Part shown: positions 1-7,326 of the stretch, in pieces | Layout of the letters: every line of letters starts with the position of its first letter | How positions within the stretch are numbered: the first letter of the stretch is position 1 | DNA from: Chloroflexota bacterium | GTDB lineage: Bacteria; Chloroflexota; Dehalococcoidia; Plut-88900 | Assembly (NCBI GenBank): GCA_022572865.1 | Contig: JACZVB010000034.1 | Location: 1-9,011, forward strand | Length of the DNA: 9,011 nt | Direction: 5' to 3' | Made by a program: the position numbers and the translations under genes | Notes under the pieces: model-generated | Databases searched by the model: none | What the model saw: the letters and a program-made list of their open reading frames with translations, nothing else | Told to the model about the DNA's origin: nothing

Positions 1-405
1 CACCATCAGGCTATAGCCCTCCTTCAGCCCCCACACGCCGCCGCTGGTGCCGACATCCAGGAAACTGATGCCCTTCTCCTCGAGATATGATGCCCGTCGC
101 ACGCTGTCTTTGTAGTTGGCGTTGCCCCCGTCCAGGACGATGTCTCCCTTGGACAGCGATTCGGCCAGTGTCTTTATGGCGCTTTCAGTAGGCTCCCCCG
201 CGGGCACCATGACCCAGACGGGTCGGGGTTTTTCCAGTTGCCCCACCAGGTCCGGGATCGACGACGCCCCAACCGCTCCCTGCCCGACGGAGGCGTCCAC
301 CGCCTCCTTCCGAGGGTCATAGACCACTACCCTGTGGCCTCCCTGAAGGAGGCGCTGTGTCATGTTGCCGCCCATCCGCCCCAGGCCTATCATTCCAAGT
401 TCCAA
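1..405 (-). CDS. gnd: 6-phosphogluconate dehydrogenase, short NAD-type, N-terminal part (cut by window edge)
   Basis: This enzyme oxidatively decarboxylates 6-phosphogluconate to ribulose 5-phosphate in the cytoplasmic oxidative pentose phosphate pathway. The visible 135 codons open with the Rossmann motif GLGRMGG (residues 7-13), continue through VVVYDPR (26-32) and DGGNANYKDS (92-101), and reach the family substrate motif DVGTSGGVWG (117-126), which marks the short form of the family. The C-terminal helical domain lies outside the window. I chose the TTG at 405-403 because GGGAGG (419-414) stands 8 nt upstream; the ATG at 393-391 would cut into the first strand. Asp30 at the end of the second strand replaces the Asn-Arg of NADP-type enzymes, which suggests NAD use. 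The gene follows the DUF2090 gene after 36 nt and is probably in the same operon. The family call is firm; the cofactor call is inference. Confidence 0.95.
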   Translation of the reverse strand, partial: MELGMIGLGRMGGNMTQRLLQGGHRVVVYDPRKEAVDASVGQGAVGASSIPDLVGQLEKPRPVWVMVPAGEPTESAIKTLAESLSKGDIVLDGGNANYKDSVRRASYLEEKGISFLDVGTSGGVWGLKEGYSLMV

Positions 406-413
406 AGTCGGTA

Positions 414-419
414 CCTCCC
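414..419 (-). promoter_or_regulatory. Ribosome binding site of gnd
   Basis: GGGAGG on the minus strand lies 8 nt before a TTG codon. It is the reason for choosing the TTG rather than the in-frame ATG four codons later, which would be 20 nt away. Confidence 0.7.
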
Positions 420-441
420 TGTCAGGCGATTGGCCCCTCTT

Positions 442-1401
442 TTAGCCTGCATCCCTAACCGCGTCTACCTTGGGTGAAACTGCTCTCGCCTTGATGAACA
501 GATCGTACAATCGCTTGTAATTTCCCGCAATTCGGCCGACTGCAACGGCCCTGGAAACCTTGCCACCCTGGTATTCCACCAGGGGGCCCCAGAAGGTTGT
601 TCGGCCAACGGCGAATCCGATGACGCCCCTTGTCTGTGCACCCACTGCCAGCCACCTCCCCACTCGCTCATCGTCTTCTCCCCTGCCCAGGACAATGATG
701 CCGACCCTCTCCCTGCCGCCGGCTTGAGCCTGCCTAACGGTGCTGCTCAAAGCCAGGGAGTCTTCCATACCCTCCAACTTCCAGATATCCGGTTCGATTC
801 CCGCCTTCTGGAGGTCGGATATCGCCTTTACCGTGATCTCAGGCCTGAGGCGCAGGTCATAAGCATATTTGTCCTGGTTGACTGACTCTAGCTGGGGCCC
901 GGTCGCAGGCACCAGCAGCTCGAACATGAACTTATAGCCGGCCGAATGGGTGTGGTCGGAGAGGACTTTCAGCCGCCTCCGCTGGCTCTCATTCACCTTT
1001 GGGTCGTCCTCGGGGTTATAGCGGACCAGGGCTTTAACAAAGGTCGGGTTGGCCTCTTGCAACCGTTGTTCATAGTCGGCGCCATACTCAAAATCGAACT
1101 CTGCCTGTCCGCTCTTTTCAACGGGCACACAGGTTATAACACCCCGTTTGTTAGCGTCTGCAAGTATCTCGCTGCCGTATTTCTGGTCAACCAGGATTGC
1201 AGCGCTCTCCGAGGGTATGCCCGAGCCCAGGGCCTGGAGAAACCCATCGTAGACCACGCGCTTATACCCGCAGAGCACCTCCACCTCCTGAGGGTTTGGC
1301 CTCCGGCTCCCTATACCCAGCAGTCCTGCCTCGAAGGAGGACCGATGATCGAAAGGCAGTACGAATAGATCGCCACCATATCCAAGCTCTTGCACGTCCA
1401 T
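442..1401 (-). CDS. DUF2090 (IolC C-terminal-like) protein, putative class I aldolase
   Basis: This 319-residue protein resembles the DUF2090 domain, usually found fused behind the PfkB kinase of IolC and predicted to be a TIM-barrel aldolase related to LacD/IolJ. There is no kinase domain here. Visible motifs are LPFDHR (15-20), LVDQKYG (70-76), VEKSGQ (94-99), FVKALVRYNPED (121-132), FMFELLVPAT (158-167), DIWKLEG (205-211), IIVLGRGEDD (235-244) and GFAVGRTTFWGP (262-273). Lys208 in WKLEG sits where class I aldolases of this type carry the Schiff-base lysine, and the VGRTTFWGP loop could bind phosphate; both are inference. The ATG is preceded by AAGGA 8 nt upstream. It lies 45 nt after the HAD gene and 36 nt before gnd, inside a pentose phosphate operon, so the substrate may be a sugar phosphate or bisphosphate rather than an inositol-derived compound. 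The exact reaction is unknown. Confidence 0.85.
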   Translation of the reverse strand: MDVQELGYGGDLFVLPFDHRSSFEAGLLGIGSRRPNPQEVEVLCGYKRVVYDGFLQALGSGIPSESAAILVDQKYGSEILADANKRGVITCVPVEKSGQAEFDFEYGADYEQRLQEANPTFVKALVRYNPEDDPKVNESQRRRLKVLSDHTHSAGYKFMFELLVPATGPQLESVNQDKYAYDLRLRPEITVKAISDLQKAGIEPDIWKLEGMEDSLALSSTVRQAQAGGRERVGIIVLGRGEDDERVGRWLAVGAQTRGVIGFAVGRTTFWGPLVEYQGGKVSRAVAVGRIAGNYKRLYDLFIKARAVSPKVDAVRDAG

Positions 1402-1446
1402 CTCCGCTCTTCCTTTCTGAAGCAGGCCACCCCGAAACGATAAAAC

Positions 1447-2196
1447 CTAATGCGCCGTTTGACTTAGTTGGGCGATACGGCTTTTGACCATCTCCAGTAT
1501 CTCCGATGGGTCATGAACGATCCATGCATCCTTCACGACCCTGGTGGAGTGGAGAACGGCCCTGGTGAAAGGTGTGGCCACGGCCACGACGTTCATCCCC
1601 GCCGCGATGGCCGCTCGCACCCCATTGGGCGAATCCTCCAACACAAGACACTCTTCCGGCGTCACATCAAGCTTGCGAGCCGCCAAGATATATATCTCAG
1701 GATCAGGCTTGGGACATCTCACATCTTCACGGGTCAGGACTATATCCAGAGACCGCTCCAGGTCCAGTGCCTGCAACACGTGCTCCACCTCTTTGCGGTA
1801 GGACATAGTCGCCAGACCCGTTCGGCACGCTATCTCCTTACTCAGACGCAAGAGGCTTATGGTGTGGGGCCATCGGTTGTCCCGGAGCACCTGAGGGTCC
1901 GCCACCATCTCATCGTAAATTTTCTTCCGCGATGCCGTCAACGTTTCCCAGGGTTCCGAGGTGGCGCAGCCGCCCATCGCTGAACGCAGATCGGGCTCCA
2001 GTCCCAGCGTGTCCATGATGTGGCGAGAAGCAACCTCTCGGGAAGAGCCCACCACCTCGCGGTACGCCTCGATGGCCCGGTTGTCCGGCTCCGGCAGATT
2101 TCGCAATTTCTGGACGGCAATAGCGTAAGAGAGGGCCTTAAGCTTTTCAGATTGCACCAGGGTGCCGTCCAGGTCAAAGATTATCGCTCTTATCAC
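1447..2196 (-). CDS. HAD-superfamily hydrolase, subfamily IA (sugar-phosphate phosphatase or beta-phosphoglucomutase-like)
   Basis: This is a 249-residue cytoplasmic HAD protein with all four motifs. Motif I is FDLDGTL (7-13) with nucleophile Asp8 and acid/base Asp10. Motif II is Thr130/Ser132 in ATMSY, motif III is Lys163 in CPKPDPEIY, and motif IV is Glu187-Asp188 in LEDSPNG. The region of about 80 residues after motif I is a predicted helical C1 cap, which sets specificity and does not reveal the substrate. I start at GTG 2196-2194, giving VIRAIIFDLDG, because AGGTGG (2210-2205) lies 8 nt upstream. A GTG at 2208 would add four residues but overlaps that site and has no clear binding site of its own. 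The location between tal-pgi and the DUF2090 gene points to a phosphorylated sugar or a damaged or side-product sugar phosphate as substrate (inference). Confidence 0.88.
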   Translation of the reverse strand: MIRAIIFDLDGTLVQSEKLKALSYAIAVQKLRNLPEPDNRAIEAYREVVGSSREVASRHIMDTLGLEPDLRSAMGGCATSEPWETLTASRKKIYDEMVADPQVLRDNRWPHTISLLRLSKEIACRTGLATMSYRKEVEHVLQALDLERSLDIVLTREDVRCPKPDPEIYILAARKLDVTPEECLVLEDSPNGVRAAIAAGMNVVAVATPFTRAVLHSTRVVKDAWIVHDPSEILEMVKSRIAQLSQTAH

Positions 2197-2204
2197 AGCT
2201 GTTT

Positions 2205-2210
2205 CCACCT
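2205..2210 (-). promoter_or_regulatory. Ribosome binding site of the HAD gene
   Basis: AGGTGG on the minus strand is 8 nt before the GTG at 2196. It favours this start over the in-frame GTG at 2208, which lies inside the site itself. Confidence 0.55.
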
Positions 2211-2238
2211 AAACAGGTTTTGGCCCGTCTACCGCGTA

Positions 2239-2285
2239 CTGCCTGCGGAAGCCTCCCACCCGGCTTGCGCCACCTTGACAGGCAG
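2239..2285 (-). other. Composite stem-loop in the tal-pgi/HAD spacer
   Basis: The 92-base spacer holds nested inverted repeats. The outer arms are CTGCCT (2239-2244) and AGGCAG (2280-2285). The middle arms are GCG (2245-2247) and CGC (2268-2270). The inner arms are AAGCC (2249-2253) and GGCTT (2262-2266) around an 8-nt loop. This gives 14 possible base pairs, with one 1x1 mismatch and one 9-nt bulge. In the transcript the apical loop reads GGGUGGGA. No U-run follows, so a classical terminator is unlikely. An intra-operon RNA stability, processing or attenuation element is possible. Confidence 0.4.
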
Positions 2286-2300
2286 GTTGAGGCCCCACAG

Positions 2301-5042
2301 CTAAGCCAGGTTCCGTAAAAGCCTGTCGATCTCCGCCCCTTCCCCGACTTCGAGATGAATACGGGCCACCCTGCGGCCCAGGGCCCGCAGCGCCCTCAGA
2401 TCACCCAGGGCCTGGGCCTCGACCAGGGTCCCGAAGGTGTAGGGCTTGCCAGGGACTTCGATGTCTGCTTCGTGGCCGGAGGTTATCTGGAGGAACAGGC
2501 CCGTATCCGGGCCGCCTTTATGAAGCTGCCCGGTGGAGTGCAGGTATCTGGGGCCGTAACCCGCCGTCGTCGCTATCCCGTATCGCTCCACCACCTTCCG
2601 GCGCAGCTCGTACAGGGCCCGGTCCGTCTCCGGGGTCTGTCGGACATAGGCCAGGATCGCCAGATAGTCCCCGGGCCTGCTGTCTGTTAGCAGCTCTTCG
2701 AGAGAATCAGTGGCCTTTTCCCAGCGCAGGTCACCCGATGCTTGATATTCTCGAAGGACGTCATCCGTCAGGTCCTTGGCCTGCTGGACGTTGGGCTGGT
2801 CGAAGGGGTGGATGCCCATGATGGAACCCGCTACCGCCGTGGCGAACTCCCAGCGGAAGAACTCGGCCGCCAGATCGTACCTGTCTCTCAGGTCCAGGCG
2901 GATCACCGGATGACCCGCGGCCTCGATATCCTTCATTCTCGCATCTGTATCTACGTTGTCATCCCCTTCCAGGCGCAGGTAGACGAACTGCCGGTCTAAG
3001 CCGTAATGGGAGAGGGACACCAGGGGTTCATCCACTATAGGAACGATGCCCTGGCTCTTTTTACCTGTGCTTTCGGCCACCAGCTGCTCTAGCCAGAGGC
3101 CGAAGCCGGAGATGGACGGCGAGGTGACCAGGGTGAGCTTGTCCCTTCCCTTCATGGCGAGGATGCCCATCGAGGCCCCGAGCCACGCGCCCGGGTTATC
3201 GTGAGCGGCAACGCAGAAGGAGCAGCCCTCCCGCATACGTTCGGCCCGGTCCAGCAGTTTATCGATGTCGATTCCCATCAACACCCCGGGCACCAGGCCG
3301 AAGTACGAAAGCACCGAATATCGACCACCCAGGTCCGAGGGGTTGCAGAAGACCCGCCGGAATCCTTGTTCCCGGGCCAGCCGCTCCAGGGGAGTGCCGG
3401 CGTCGGTTATTGCCACAAAATTACTCCCGACCTCCGTCGTGCCTTCCTTCCGTTCCAAAATACCTCGAAAATAATGATAGAGAGACAACGTCTCTACGGT
3501 GGTGCCGGACTTGGAAGACACGAGAAACAGGGTCCGAGAAGGGTCTATGGTCTCGGCCACACCCTCTACCCACGATGGCACGGTGGAGTCCAGGACCATT
3601 AGTTCGGGGTACCCTTCGGCGCTCCCGAAGGTCTGCCGGAGGGCCGCGGGGCCCATGCTGCTCCCCCCCATACCCAGGAGCACCACGTGGCGAAATCCGG
3701 CGTCGCGGACCTCCTGGGCGAATGAAACCAGCGATGGGGCCTGCTCGCACATCTGGTCGGTGACGTTCAGCCACCCCAACCGGTTTGTGATCTCCTCGGG
3801 GGACGGCTGCCATACGGTGTGGTCCTTCCGCCAGATACGCCCCACCACATCTCGATTTTGCAGGTCGGCCACCATCTCTTCAACGTCGGGTAGATATGAC
3901 CCGAGGCCTGCGCCCGGGTGGACGTGCGCACCGGCAACCAGCCTGGCCCTCTTCTCCTCGATGTTGGCCAGTAGCTTCTCGAACGACTCGGCGAAGGACT
4001 TCACCCCGTCGGCCAGCAGCCTGGAGGTAACCTTATTCACATCGATGCCAGCCCCTTCCAGGGCCTGCATCGTCTCCTGAGCGTCAAGCAGGTCTCGCTC
4101 CAGGGTCGGCGAGGCCGTGCCGTGATCGAGAAAGGCCGTTAGAGTCGCCGGTGGAACGGTGTTGACCGTATCGGGCCCTATGAGGGAATCCATATACAGC
4201 ACATCGCTATAGGCAGAGTTCTTGGTGCCGGTGCTGGCCCAGAGGGGACGCTGGACCCGGGCCCCCTTGCCCGCGAGGGCGGCGAAGCGCTCTCCGTGAA
4301 AAGTATCCCGGAAGGCCTTGTAGGCCAGCTTGGCGTTGGCGATGGCCGCCTTGCCGAGGAGGTGTCTCACATCATCCTGCCCCAATCTCCCTCGCTCCTC
4401 TATCAAGGCATCGACGGCCGTGTCGATCCGGCTGATGAAGAAGGACGCCACCGATGCGACGCCTCCGGCCCTTCCTCCGTTTTGATCCAGCTCCTCAAGG
4501 CCTAGAATATAGGCCTCCACCACCTCTCGATAAGCATCCAGAGAGAAGATCAAGGTCACGTTGACGTTGATGCCCTTGGCAATGAGGCGGCGGACGGCGG
4601 GAGTACCCTCGGGTGTGGCCGGCACCTTTATCATCACGTTGGGACGGTCCAGCACCGAGTAGAGTCTCTCGGCCTCGGCAACGGTGCCCTCGGTGTCGTG
4701 GGCCAGGGTTGGGCTCACCTCCAGGGATGCATAGCCGTCCACGCCACCGGTGGCCTCATATATCGGAAGAAGAAGATCGGCGGCGGCGCGAATGTCATCT
4801 ATCGCCAGCGCCTCGAAGGTCTCGGCCGTGCTTTTGCCGGAGTTCGCCATGCCCAGGAGCGCCTCATCGTAGTCGGTGCTCCCGGCTATGGCCCTCTCGA
4901 ATATGGTGGGGTTGGAGGTCAGGCCCGTGACCCCTGTTTCGATGAGACGGCCGAGTTCGCCGGAGGTTATCAGCCCCCGGCGTATGTTGTCATACCAGAT
5001 GGACTGGCCGAGGCGTCGGGCCTCCAGTACCGGATTATCCAC
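2301..5042 (-). CDS. Bifunctional transaldolase / glucose-6-phosphate isomerase
   Basis: This 913-residue protein carries two cytoplasmic activities. The N-terminal half (about 1-365) is a transaldolase with GLTSNPTIF (40-48), Asp18 in SIWYDN, Glu108 in SLEVSP, and Schiff-base Lys139 in NVMIKVPATPEG; it moves dihydroxyacetone between sugar phosphates. The C-terminal half (about 385-913) is a phosphoglucose isomerase interconverting glucose and fructose 6-phosphate. It shows LLGMGGSSMGP (455-465), SSKSGTTVET (509-518), the EQLVAEST region with Glu652, HPFDQPNVQQAK (745-756) and GQLHKGGPDTG (838-848). The residues between about 365 and 385 look like a linker. The gene starts at GTG, with a full AAGGAGG (5055-5049) spaced 6 nt. 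No frameshift or lost catalytic residue is seen. It follows tkt after 42 nt, almost certainly co-transcribed. Such fusions are known in several bacterial phyla. The fusion hands fructose 6-phosphate made by transaldolase directly to the isomerase. Confidence 0.97.
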   Translation of the reverse strand: MDNPVLEARRLGQSIWYDNIRRGLITSGELGRLIETGVTGLTSNPTIFERAIAGSTDYDEALLGMANSGKSTAETFEALAIDDIRAAADLLLPIYEATGGVDGYASLEVSPTLAHDTEGTVAEAERLYSVLDRPNVMIKVPATPEGTPAVRRLIAKGINVNVTLIFSLDAYREVVEAYILGLEELDQNGGRAGGVASVASFFISRIDTAVDALIEERGRLGQDDVRHLLGKAAIANAKLAYKAFRDTFHGERFAALAGKGARVQRPLWASTGTKNSAYSDVLYMDSLIGPDTVNTVPPATLTAFLDHGTASPTLERDLLDAQETMQALEGAGIDVNKVTSRLLADGVKSFAESFEKLLANIEEKRARLVAGAHVHPGAGLGSYLPDVEEMVADLQNRDVVGRIWRKDHTVWQPSPEEITNRLGWLNVTDQMCEQAPSLVSFAQEVRDAGFRHVVLLGMGGSSMGPAALRQTFGSAEGYPELMVLDSTVPSWVEGVAETIDPSRTLFLVSSKSGTTVETLSLYHYFRGILERKEGTTEVGSNFVAITDAGTPLERLAREQGFRRVFCNPSDLGGRYSVLSYFGLVPGVLMGIDIDKLLDRAERMREGCSFCVAAHDNPGAWLGASMGILAMKGRDKLTLVTSPSISGFGLWLEQLVAESTGKKSQGIVPIVDEPLVSLSHYGLDRQFVYLRLEGDDNVDTDARMKDIEAAGHPVIRLDLRDRYDLAAEFFRWEFATAVAGSIMGIHPFDQPNVQQAKDLTDDVLREYQASGDLRWEKATDSLEELLTDSRPGDYLAILAYVRQTPETDRALYELRRKVVERYGIATTAGYGPRYLHSTGQLHKGGPDTGLFLQITSGHEADIEVPGKPYTFGTLVEAQALGDLRALRALGRRVARIHLEVGEGAEIDRLLRNLA

Positions 5043-5048
5043 TCAAGT

Positions 5049-5055
5049 CCTCCTT
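5049..5055 (-). promoter_or_regulatory. Strong ribosome binding site of tal-pgi
   Basis: AAGGAGG on the minus strand stands 6 nt before a GTG codon. It fixes the start at GTG 5042-5040 and shows independent translation after tkt. Confidence 0.85.
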
Positions 5056-5084
5056 GCAATGGCGCGTGCTCCCCTTCTGCTTCT

Positions 5085-7103
5085 TCATCCCTTCCCCTCA
5101 GCCACCAACCGGGTGGCCTCATCCACGACCCTCTGGGAGGTCAGGCCAAACTTCTCGTACAGTATCTCGTAGGGGGCCGAGGCCCCGAAATGGTCCAGGC
5201 CGATGGCGACTCCGTCCAGGCCCACGTATCGTTCCCATCCAATAGTCGTAGCCGCCTCTATCGACACTCGGGCCCGGATATCGGGTGGCAGAACGCCGTC
5301 CCGGTACTCCTTCGGTTGAGCATCGAACAGCTCCCACGAAGGTAGAGAGACCACCCGGGCCGAGAGCCCCCTTTCCTGGAGTATCCTTCCCGCCTCCAGG
5401 GCTATGTGGACCTCGGAGCCGGTGGCGATGATGAGCGCCTCCGGGTCTGCATTCGCTTCCCACAGGGTGTACCCGCCCTTCCGTACCCCAACGGCAGGCC
5501 CCAGGCTAGAGCGGTCCAGCACCGGAAGCTTCTGGCGGCCCAGGACCAGGACACTGGGCCCGTTGGTATGCTCCAGGGCCGCCTTCCACGCCTCCACGGT
5601 CTCGGTGGCATCAGCGGGGCGAAGCACCACCAGGTTTGGAACGGACCTTAACCCCAAAAGCTGCTCGATGGGCTGGTGTGTCGGGCCATCCTCACCAAGC
5701 CCTATGGAGTCGTGGGTGAAGATGTATATCACCCGAATGTCCATGAGGGCCGCCATGCGCATGGGCGGCCTCATGTAGTCGGAGAATATCAGAAAGGTAG
5801 CGGTATAGGGGATCACGCACCCGTGGAGGGCCATTCCGTTCGCGATGGAGCCCATGGCATGCTCCCGGACCCCGAAGTGCATGTTGTGGCTGCAATGCTC
5901 CTGGAACCCGTAGCAAGTGTGCTCCTTCAGAGTGGTCTTGGTGGACGGGGCCAGGTCGGCAGAGCCCCCGGTGAAGGCGTGGACCCTATCGGCAATAACG
6001 TTCATCACACTGCCCGAGGCATCTCTAGTTGCGAGGGGCCCATCTTGGTCCTTGAACAGCTCCCCCAGGCCCTGGTCCCATCCTTGTGGCAGGCCGCCGT
6101 CCAGGGCCTCTTCCAGCTGCTGGGCCTGCTGGGGGTAGGCCTGGCTATACTTCTCAAATAAAGCCTCCCATTCCTCCTGCAACCGTCTCCCCCGTTCCCG
6201 GGCCAGGCGAAAGTGGGATAGGGCCTCGGGAGGAGTTTCAAACGGGACATCGCAGGGCCAGCCGAGGCGTTCCCTGGTAAGGCGCACCTCCTCCTCCCCC
6301 AGCGGCTCGCCGTGGGCCGATGCGGTGCCCGCCTTGTTGGGGCTGCCGTAGCCGATGGTGGTCCTGCAGATGATGAGGCTCGGCCGGTCGGCCTCCCGCC
6401 TGGCCAGACGGAGGGCGGTGTCGACAAAGCCCGCATCCATGCCGTCGATGGGACCGACCACGTGCCAGCCGTAGGCCTGGAACCGCTGTGCCACGTTTTC
6501 GGCGAAGGCTATGTCGGTGTTGCCCTCGATGGAGATGTCGTTGTCGTCGTACAGGTAGACCAGCTTACCCAGGCGCAGGGTCCCGGCCAGCGAGGCCGCC
6601 TCCGAGGCAACCCCTTCTTGAAGGTCGCCGTCGGACACGATGGCGTAGGTGTAGTGGTCGATGATATTGTACTCGGGCCTGTTGTAGTGCTGGGCCAGCC
6701 ACCGCTCAGCGATGGCCATGCCCACGCCATGAGCGAAACCCTGGCCCAGGGGCCCGGTGGTCATCTCCACCCCGGGCGTGTGCCCGTACTCCGGGTGCCC
6801 CGGCGTCTTGCTTCCCCACTGTCGAAACTCCTGAATATCCTTCAGGGACAGATCGTATCCGCTCAGGTAGAGGAGGGCGTAGAGCATCGCCGAGGCGTGG
6901 CCGGGAGAGAGGAGAAACCTATCCCGGGCGGGCCATTTCGGGTCTGTGGGGTTGTGCTTGAGGAACCTGTCCCACAGAACGTAGGCCATGGTCGCTGCGC
7001 CCATGGGCGTACCGGGATGGCCGGATTTGGCCTTCTGCACCGCATCCACCGCCAGGAATCTTATGGAGTTGACGCACAGCTCGTCGAGTTCTCTGTCGGT
7101 CAT
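5085..7103 (-). CDS. tkt: Transketolase
   Basis: This 672-residue enzyme matches the full length of bacterial transketolases. It transfers two-carbon ketol units between pentose, heptose, hexose and triose phosphates, using thiamine diphosphate and a divalent metal. The N-terminal cofactor domain shows His29 (SGHPG), His69 (SPGHAS), His103 (PGHPE), TTGPLGQG (115-122), the ThDP signature from SDGDLQEG (157-164) to Asn188 in YDDNDI, and His264 (SAHGEPLG). The middle domain has GGSADLAPS (379-387), the activating Glu414 in GVREHAMG, and EDGPTHQP (471-478) with Asp472 and His476. The C-terminal domain includes ATGSEVHIA (560-568). Every expected active-site residue seen is intact. The ATG is preceded by GAGGG, a fairly weak binding site. 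The gene is the first of the tight run tkt, tal-pgi, HAD, DUF2090, gnd and is separated from folD by 223 nt, so it may have its own promoter. Confidence 0.98.
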   Translation of the reverse strand: MTDRELDELCVNSIRFLAVDAVQKAKSGHPGTPMGAATMAYVLWDRFLKHNPTDPKWPARDRFLLSPGHASAMLYALLYLSGYDLSLKDIQEFRQWGSKTPGHPEYGHTPGVEMTTGPLGQGFAHGVGMAIAERWLAQHYNRPEYNIIDHYTYAIVSDGDLQEGVASEAASLAGTLRLGKLVYLYDDNDISIEGNTDIAFAENVAQRFQAYGWHVVGPIDGMDAGFVDTALRLARREADRPSLIICRTTIGYGSPNKAGTASAHGEPLGEEEVRLTRERLGWPCDVPFETPPEALSHFRLARERGRRLQEEWEALFEKYSQAYPQQAQQLEEALDGGLPQGWDQGLGELFKDQDGPLATRDASGSVMNVIADRVHAFTGGSADLAPSTKTTLKEHTCYGFQEHCSHNMHFGVREHAMGSIANGMALHGCVIPYTATFLIFSDYMRPPMRMAALMDIRVIYIFTHDSIGLGEDGPTHQPIEQLLGLRSVPNLVVLRPADATETVEAWKAALEHTNGPSVLVLGRQKLPVLDRSSLGPAVGVRKGGYTLWEANADPEALIIATGSEVHIALEAGRILQERGLSARVVSLPSWELFDAQPKEYRDGVLPPDIRARVSIEAATTIGWERYVGLDGVAIGLDHFGASAPYEILYEKFGLTSQRVVDEATRLVAEGKG

Positions 7104-7326
7104 CGTCCCTCTCTTCCCCGTCCCGGGTGGTGGTCAAGCTGTTTGGGATTCATCCAGGATGACCATTTCTCGAACCCGTTCCTGCTACCTTATCCGCTTT
7201 GATGTACCGAGGCCCGTTTCGGATTCAACCTTCGAGACAGGCCACAATCCGCGTATTTTGAGGGGATGCAGGAGATACCCTCATTCTACTCCTCTCTTTG
7301 TGCTTAGAGAAGCCAGGGGACAACCC
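7104..7326 (-). other. folD-tkt spacer: probable tkt leader region
   Basis: No gene can be assigned in these 223 bases. Just after the folD stop there is a 7-bp stem (7291-7297 with 7306-7312, 8-nt loop, one G-U pair in the transcript) without a following U-run, so termination there is doubtful. TAGAAT (7288-7283) is a five-of-six match to a -10 box but has no good -35. A 19-codon open frame (ATG 7284 to TGA 7225, peptide MRVSPASPQNTRIVACLEG) has GAGGAG just upstream. The -10 candidate and this start overlap, so at most one of them is real. The spacing from folD suggests that tkt can be transcribed separately. Confidence 0.25.

Noticed and set aside
3499..4080. 193-codon plus-strand open frame inside tal-pgi
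   Set aside because: It is antisense to catalytically conserved Tal-Pgi sequence and rich in Ser, Arg and Pro, as expected for a shadow frame.
7150..7162. 13-bp palindrome TCATCC-A-GGATGA in the tkt leader, considered as an operator
   Set aside because: A 6-bp half-site with a 1-bp centre is expected a couple of times by chance in 9 kb, and no second copy was seen near a promoter.
6312..7202. 296-codon open frame on the plus strand opposite tkt
   Set aside because: It lies antisense to an intact transketolase, shows no domain, and is the usual by-product of GC-rich codon use on the other strand.
7291..7312. Stem-loop after folD considered as an intrinsic terminator
   Set aside because: The stem is AU/GC mixed, only 7 bp including a G-U pair, and no U-run follows on the minus strand.
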